Shown here: positions 9,010-12,963 of the stretch, one piece after another
How the letters are laid out: each line of letters opens with the position of its first letter
How positions within the stretch are numbered: the stretch's first letter is position 1
Origin: Pseudomonadota bacterium
GTDB taxonomy: Bacteria; Pseudomonadota; Alphaproteobacteria; Ferrovibrionales; Ferrovibrionaceae
Length of the DNA stretch: 12,963 bases
Assembly: GCA_021793055.1 (NCBI GenBank)
Contig: JAJYTL010000061.1
Location: forward strand, 1 to 12,963
Direction: 5' to 3'
Position numbers and translations under genes: made by a program
Notes under the pieces: model-generated
Databases searched by the model: none
Told to the model about the DNA's origin: nothing
What the model saw: only the letters and a program-made list of their open reading frames with translations

Positions 9010-9053
9010 CGCCGCCCTATTCCCGGCCTGAACGCCGGGGCTTGCGGGCGGCG
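9010..9053. repeat. IS left-end nested palindrome
   Basis: The inner stem CCCGGC (9022-9027) / GCCGGG (9034-9039) sits inside an outer 8-bp stem CGCCGCCC (9010-9017) / GGGCGGCG (9046-9053). The core 9023-9037 matches the right-end palindrome at 14 of 15 bases in the same orientation. It is the likely TnpA recognition hairpin. The outer stem is an addition not seen as clearly at the right end. Confidence 0.7.
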
Positions 9054-9060
9054 GGCTGGT

Positions 9061-9561
9061 GGTCACGGGCGAGATCCTGATGCCAATCAGACCGTCTGAC
9101 GCAAGGCGCCTCTGAGCGCGCAAAACTGATCGGCGATTGGTGTCGCAGAATTCATCGTGGCCAGCGGTCATCTGACCGTGTTGGTAGGCGGGACATATGA
9201 CCGCACCGTCCGCTGCGGAGCTTTCAGCAAAAAGCCCTTGCGATGGGCCGTTCCACATATGCGTCATCAACGTCCGATGCGGCGCTCCGCACCGCACCAA
9301 CACCTTCATCCTTTGACTTCTGAGCCTCCTGCGATGAAACACCTTGTCCCAGCCGCTACTTGTTCAGAGGTTCCTTAGGGCACCCATTCTAGGCTGGGCA
9401 CGTTATCGACGGGCAAGAATGCGATCAGGGCTCCTCGCCCCTTCCTCAGTGTAAAATCGACCCACAAGATGAAATGCCTGACCGGTGTGCGGCATGTTCG
9501 CGGGAAGCACCTGGTCGCTCGAGATCCCGATCGATAATTATCCTTGGGGGCAGCGGCATGA
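9061..9561. other. Long non-coding stretch right of the IS element
   Basis: I see no convincing gene here. A minus-strand frame runs from about 9342 back into the IS element, but it lacks a ribosome site and ends as an antisense shadow of tnpA. Its translation gives an impression of recurrent spurious hypothetical proteins, which hints that 9061-9350 could be a dispersed repeat linked to the element; this is unverified. ACATATG occurs twice (near 9189 and 9256). A 10-bp palindrome GATAATTATC lies at 9533-9542. Confidence 0.4.
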
Positions 9562-9575
9562 TTGATTTAGCGCAA
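9562..9575. promoter_or_regulatory. FNR/FixK-type binding box
   Basis: TTGATTTAGCGCAA fits the FNR/FixK family pattern TTGA-N6-(T/G)CAA, the motif of oxygen-responsive CRP/FNR-type activators in proteobacteria. Centred at 9568.5, a class II promoter would start transcription near 9610, with a weak -10-like TATGGA at 9602-9607. It would then drive the small ORF, the NRAMP gene and the universal stress protein gene. The regulator and the use of the site are inferred. Confidence 0.5.
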
Positions 9576-9700
9576 TGTACATTCTCTTGAGCTAAGCCAC
9601 TTATGGACGCGGGGCCAAGTACCGGCCATCCGTCCCGCGGAGAGGAGGGGGCTGCCAATGGCCATGGGCAAGGCGAGCTAGCCGGGCAGGAGTCAGCTTG

Positions 9701-9901
9701 ATGGCGTCTTGGCGAGCCGTTCCGCTCTCCAATGCCTCAGCAGTCCTATTGCGCTGCGCGGTAGCGGCAATCCGTTTTATGCAGTGGCGCTACAACCACA
9801 GACTGATCAACCAACAGGCAACGAATTGCCTTTTCCGAGCTGCAAAGGGGCTGGAACGCAGAGCTGATCGGCTTATGACACGAACGGATCGAAGCGGCTG
9901 A
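9701..9901 (+). CDS. Small hypothetical protein ahead of the metal transporter gene
   Basis: A 66-residue frame starting at ATG 9701 has CAGGAG (9688-9693) seven bases upstream, a well-placed ribosome site. The translation begins MASWRAVPLSNASAVLLRCA, with a short, weakly hydrophobic N-terminal half, and then turns basic (RAAKGLERRADRLMTRTDRSG). I do not recognise a family. It lies between the FNR-like box and the NRAMP gene, 32 bases before the latter, so it would be in the same transcript. A second candidate frame (9603-9701, 32 residues, no good ribosome site) ends in TGATG overlapping this start, and a 7-codon frame at 9658-9681 follows a strong GGAGAGGAGG. Any of these could be leader peptides, or the whole stretch could be an untranslated leader. 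Confidence 0.35.
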   Translation: MASWRAVPLSNASAVLLRCAVAAIRFMQWRYNHRLINQQATNCLFRAAKGLERRADRLMTRTDRSG

Positions 9902-9933
9902 CACGATGCGATTTCAACGGTGAGCAGATTTGC

Positions 9934-11277
9934 ATGACCAGAAGTGAATTCCTCAACCGTCGGAGCGGACCATCGAGGGCGCTTGCGATCAGGATCGCGC
10001 GTCACTGGAGGCCAAGCCATGCGCCACGTCGGGGGCTTCTCGCCTTCCTCGGTCCAGGTCTGATCACCGGCGCTTCAGATGACGATCCGAGCGGCATCGC
10101 CACTTATTCGCAGGTTGGTGCCCAATTCGGCTATGGTCTGGCCTGGGTCATGCTGTTCAGCTACCCACTGATGGCAGCGACACAGGAAATCAGCGCGCGC
10201 ATTGGCCGCGTTACCGGGCATGGTATCGCCAGCAATATCCGCATGCACTACCCTGCATGGCTCCTCCGCGCGATTGTCGGCCTGTTATTGGTCGCCAACA
10301 TTATCAATCTGGGTGCCGATCTCGGAGCTATGGGCGATGCACTGCACCTCATGACCGGAGGCCCGGCGCGCGTCTATGTTATCGTGTTCGCATTCATCTG
10401 CTCTGCCCTGGAAATCTTCGTTCGCTACGAGCGATATGTCTCGATCCTCAAATGGGGAACTTTGTCGCTCTTCGCGTATGTCGCGACGGTCGTGGTGGTG
10501 AAGGTTCCGTGGGGTCAAGTCGTCCGTGACACCGTTATGCCGAGCTTCCTCTGGGAAAGGGACTATATCGTCGCGATCGTCGCCGTCTTGGGAACGACAA
10601 TCAGTCCGTATCTGTTCTTTTGGCAGGCGTCCGAAGAGGCAGAGGATGAGCATGAGCACGAGAGAATGGGCGCCCGGCCGCTTACCCTGGCACCGGAGCA
10701 GGCACGGACGGAGATACACCGTATCAGGCTCGATACCTACGTGGGGATGGGATTCTCGAACCTGATCAGCCTATTCATCATCATTACCACGGCCGCTACA
10801 CTGAACGCCCATGGCGTCACCAATATCCAGACGTCTTCCCAGGCGGCTGAGGCTCTGCGACCGATAGCCGGAGTGTTCACGTTCGCAGCGTTTGCTGCGG
10901 GTATCATCGGAACCGGCATGCTCGCCGTCCCCGTGCTGGCGGGATCGGCCGCCTACGCGCTTGGCGAGGCTCTTGGCTGGTCAATAGGTTTGGCACGGCA
11001 GCCGCTCGATGCGAAAGCCTTCTACGGGACGATCGCCGCGGCAACGCTGATCGGTATCCTCATCAACTTCGTTGACCTCGATCCCATCAAGGCCCTGTTC
11101 TGGAGTGCCGTTCTGAACGGAGTCGTGGCCGTCCCGCTGATGATAGTCATGATGATTATGACGATGCAGCCGAAGGTAATGGGAGCATTCACTCTGCCAC
11201 CGCTCCTCCGGGTGATGGGGTGGCTTTCCACGGCGGTCATGATGGCGGCGGTCGCCATCATGTTCTGGACGTGGTGA
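9934..11277 (+). CDS. NRAMP-family divalent metal transporter (divergent motif variant)
   Basis: A 447-residue polytopic inner-membrane protein with the NRAMP/SLC11 layout of about eleven hydrophobic segments. The first membrane-helix signature reads GPGLITGASDDDPSG (residues 40-54): the metal-binding Asp and Pro of the canonical DPGN are kept, but Gly-Asn becomes Ser-Gly. In the sixth helix the canonical Met-Pro-His becomes Ser-Pro-Tyr (TTISPY, 221-226). These are the two sites that hold Mn2+/Fe2+ in classical MntH. The changes resemble the NRAMP-related branch that includes proposed Mg2+ transporters, so manganese should not be assumed. A loop after helix 6 is rich in Glu, Asp and His (QASEEAEDEHEHE, 231-243). 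The ATG at 9934 follows GGTGAG at 9920-9925. The stop is 14 bases before the stress-protein gene, suggesting an operon. The DNA is less GC-rich than secA. Confidence 0.88.
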   Translation: MTRSEFLNRRSGPSRALAIRIARHWRPSHAPRRGLLAFLGPGLITGASDDDPSGIATYSQVGAQFGYGLAWVMLFSYPLMAATQEISARIGRVTGHGIASNIRMHYPAWLLRAIVGLLLVANIINLGADLGAMGDALHLMTGGPARVYVIVFAFICSALEIFVRYERYVSILKWGTLSLFAYVATVVVVKVPWGQVVRDTVMPSFLWERDYIVAIVAVLGTTISPYLFFWQASEEAEDEHEHERMGARPLTLAPEQARTEIHRIRLDTYVGMGFSNLISLFIIITTAATLNAHGVTNIQTSSQAAEALRPIAGVFTFAAFAAGIIGTGMLAVPVLAGSAAYALGEALGWSIGLARQPLDAKAFYGTIAAATLIGILINFVDLDPIKALFWSAVLNGVVAVPLMIVMMIMTMQPKVMGAFTLPPLLRVMGWLSTAVMMAAVAIMFWTW

Positions 11278-11291
11278 CAAAGGATCCGGTC

Positions 11292-12128
11292 ATGGGCTTC
11301 AAGGACATCCTGGTTCATTTCGATTCGACGCCCGCATCCGGTGTCCGTCTCCGGCTCGGCCTCACGCTGGCGCGTCGCTTCGGTGCACGCATCTGCGGCG
11401 TCCACGTCGTACCAGATCCCGATGTGCCACCCTATTTCAAGCCAAGCGCAGTCAAACACATCGCCGATATCTACCGGAAAAATGCCCACGAAGCTGCTGT
11501 GCGGGCGGAGGCCAAGTTCCGCGCGGCGACGAAGAAATTCGATGTCGTGACGGCTTGGGAATCTTTCGGAGGGGATATGGCGCAGCTCCTGGCAGAACGT
11601 GCCCGCTTCTCGGATCTTCTTTTGGTTGGCCAATTTGACAGCGAGAATCCACCAACGATCTCCGCCTTCTCCCTTCCTGAAAAGGTAGTTATCGACGCGG
11701 GGACACCGATTCTTGTCGTCCCCACGCGAGGCGCTCACGATGAGGTCGGCCGGCATATTCTTATCACTTGGGACGGCAGCCGGGAGGCCGCTCGAGCCGT
11801 TCGTGATGCGATGCCGCTCCTGCAGGCGTCAGAGCATGTCTCACTCCTTTCCATCGACCCCGACAACCAAGGACACCTCCATCTGCCCGCGAATATTGCT
11901 TCCTTGCAGGGGCACCTTGCCCTACATGGTGTGTCTACCGAACATGCGGAGGCTGCTTCAGGAGGTGCCGGTACCACAGAGGTGCTTCTAGCACAGGCGA
12001 CAGCCATTGGAGCTGATTTGCTGGTGATGGGTGCATACGGGCATCCGCGCTTCTTGGAGTTCATGCTTGGCGGCACGACGCAGACCCTTTTGGAAAAGAC
12101 GCCAATCCCCATTTTGATGTCTCATTAA
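11292..12128 (+). CDS. Universal stress protein, tandem UspA domains
   Basis: A 278-residue protein made of two UspA-like domains (about residues 1-146 and 152-278), a common tandem type. The second domain has a recognisable ATP-loop pattern, G247-x2-G250-x9-G260, followed by Gly-Thr where Ser/Thr is usual, and ends in the hydrophobic strand IPILMSH. The first domain keeps the FKDILVHFD start and the TPILVVPT final strand but lacks a clear nucleotide loop (VGQFDSENPP), so it may not bind ATP. These cytoplasmic proteins are linked to survival under stress, low oxygen or stasis, although the molecular role is usually unknown. The ATG at 11292 is chosen because it begins the first beta strand and has AAAGGA seven bases upstream; the earlier in-frame ATG lies inside the transporter gene. 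Probably co-transcribed with the NRAMP gene. Confidence 0.87.
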   Translation: MGFKDILVHFDSTPASGVRLRLGLTLARRFGARICGVHVVPDPDVPPYFKPSAVKHIADIYRKNAHEAAVRAEAKFRAATKKFDVVTAWESFGGDMAQLLAERARFSDLLLVGQFDSENPPTISAFSLPEKVVIDAGTPILVVPTRGAHDEVGRHILITWDGSREAARAVRDAMPLLQASEHVSLLSIDPDNQGHLHLPANIASLQGHLALHGVSTEHAEAASGGAGTTEVLLAQATAIGADLLVMGAYGHPRFLEFMLGGTTQTLLEKTPIPILMSH

Positions 12129-12137
12129 CAAAGTGTT

Positions 12138-12937
12138 CTAGCGGGGTCGGAGCATGCCCAAGGGCTTCACCTGCTGACGCAGTACCTCGCAATGGGACAG
12201 GTTCTCGCCTGCCGAGCCGGCAATGGCATCAATCTGCTTGCCGACCGCGCCGAAGCCATCTTCGACGGTCACCAGCACATCCTGCATCTTGCTCGCCCCG
12301 TCGCCCACCCCCTTCGCCCGCGCGGCGGCATCGCCGGTCTCGCCGATCAGGTGCGAAATCTGGCTGCCCAGACTCTCGATAATCTCGCGAATTTGCCCGG
12401 TTGCCTTCCTGGTCTCCTCCGATAGGCTCTTCACCTCTCCGGCGACGACGGCGAAGCCGCGGCCGGCCGCGCTGGCCCGCGCCGCTTCGATCGTCGCGTT
12501 GAGCGCCAGCAAATGGGTATGCTTGGCGACGGTCTCGATCGCCGCCGAGACCTTGGATACCTGATCGAGAACGCCGCTGAACGAACCCAGCCGGCCCTCG
12601 ATGCGTCCGACGGCGCCAACCAGGTCGCTGACCGTCCCGAGCGCGGCGGCCGCGGATGTCCGTGACTCGAAATCTGCGCGCCGGCGACCGAGGCGACCTG
12701 CTGCGTCACCGCGACCGCCTCGTTGATCGAGCGATTGCCGGACACCATCCGCTCGGCCAGCCCTTGCAATACCGCGAACTGGTCGGCCTCGCGGGCAACC
12801 CTTGTCGTGACCTCGTCGAGACGTCCGGACACGTCGGCGAGTTCGACACCCAAATTGCCGATCCGTCCGCCCATCTCGGAGATCAGATCATTTTTCTCCG
12901 TCATGCCGTTCGGTTGCATCTGCAGCGCCATGTCCAT
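12138..12937 (-). pseudogene. Methyl-accepting chemotaxis-like protein gene, frameshifted and apparently truncated
   Basis: The first part (ATG 12937, or 12931 which is better spaced from GGAG) gives about 89 helical residues ending VASVAGAQI near 12671. The signalling domain resumes one frame over as ESRTSAAAALGTVSDLVGAV and carries the receptor hairpin tip HLLALNATIEAARA...GRGFAVVAGEVKSLSEET. The break falls at a three-base A run (12670-12672, T on the coding strand); one extra base there restores the frame. The C-terminus stops soon after a family-like ENLSHCEVLRQQVKPLG, where relatives I recall continue into a further sensory region. The stop is 9 bases from the end of the stress-protein gene. 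At the tip, the usual Gln-Thr-Asn reads His-Thr-His. No membrane helix is visible, so it was probably a soluble receptor. The frame is open to the window edge, so the true start could lie outside. A sequencing error could explain the frameshift but not the short C-terminus. Confidence 0.75.
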
Positions 12938-12963
12938 GACTCCACCATCCAGTGTCTTGATGA

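Larger units (their letters stand above)
7275..9060. mobile_element. IS200/IS605-family insertion sequence (IS605-like, divergent tnpA and tnpB)
   Basis: The element contains a complete tnpA (plus strand) and tnpB (minus strand), with subterminal palindromes at both ends matching at 14 of 15 positions in the same orientation (7287-7301 and 9023-9037). Same-strand rather than inverted ends are typical of this family, which moves as single-stranded DNA and makes no target duplication. With tnpB on the minus strand, the right end is at low coordinates and the left end at high coordinates. Exact tips are uncertain by about 10-20 bases: after the right-end palindrome the minus strand reads GAGGATGTCAGG, and similar elements end near such a GTCA. 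Both genes look intact, so the element may be active. It sits 260 bases after secA. Confidence 0.88.

Noticed and set aside
9446..9658. Minus-strand 70-codon frame upstream of the FNR-like box
   Set aside because: It has no ribosome site, no recognisable content, and overlaps the regulatory region.
11220..11291. Earlier start for the universal stress protein
   Set aside because: The extra residues overlap the transporter C-terminus and are unlike the family. The ATG at 11292 has a good ribosome site.

Overview
The window comes from a GC-rich proteobacterium, most likely an alphaproteobacterium of the Rhodospirillales type. The evidence is high GC with strong G/C third-position bias, an alpha-type SecA, and a divergent secA / parvulin–argJ–mutT arrangement that I recall from that group. 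I could not run a search, so the lineage is inferred.

Bases 1-7014 look like ordinary chromosome. A BioC/NDUFAF5-like methyltransferase (5'-truncated by the window edge) is followed by a small membrane-protein gene broken by one in-frame TAG. Convergent to these lies a minus-strand set: parvulin isomerase, argJ and mutT, the last two sharing a 4-base GTGA overlap. A hairpin with a short T run separates the isomerase gene from argJ. secA diverges from the isomerase gene over a 210-base promoter region. SecA exports preproteins and the isomerase, which has a signal peptide, probably acts on exported proteins in the periplasm. ArgJ works in arginine synthesis and MutT-like proteins hydrolyse damaged nucleotides.

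Bases about 7275-9060 hold an apparently intact IS200/IS605-family element. It has divergent tnpA (Y1 HUH transposase) and tnpB (RuvC-like RNA-guided nuclease), with near-identical subterminal palindromes at both ends. The start codons of tnpA and tnpB are only 21 bases apart. Within that gap I see two opposed promoters sharing one TATA core, and both genes look leaderless. The tnpB 3' end and the adjacent element end should encode an omega (reRNA) guide RNA.

Bases 9061-9933 are mostly non-coding. They carry a good FNR/FixK-type box and at least one plausible small ORF ahead of a probable two-gene unit: a divergent NRAMP-type metal transporter and a tandem-domain universal stress protein. This segment looks less GC-rich than the housekeeping part and ends 9 bases from the stop of a damaged chemotaxis-receptor-like gene (frameshifted, apparently C-truncated) on the minus strand. 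I read 7275-12140 as accessory DNA between older chromosomal genes.

I found no convincing wholly new system. The best leads are the shared-TATA, leaderless tnpA/tnpB control region, the candidate omega RNA and its flanking guide, the single-stop pseudogene, and the redox-box/metal-transporter/stress-protein cassette.
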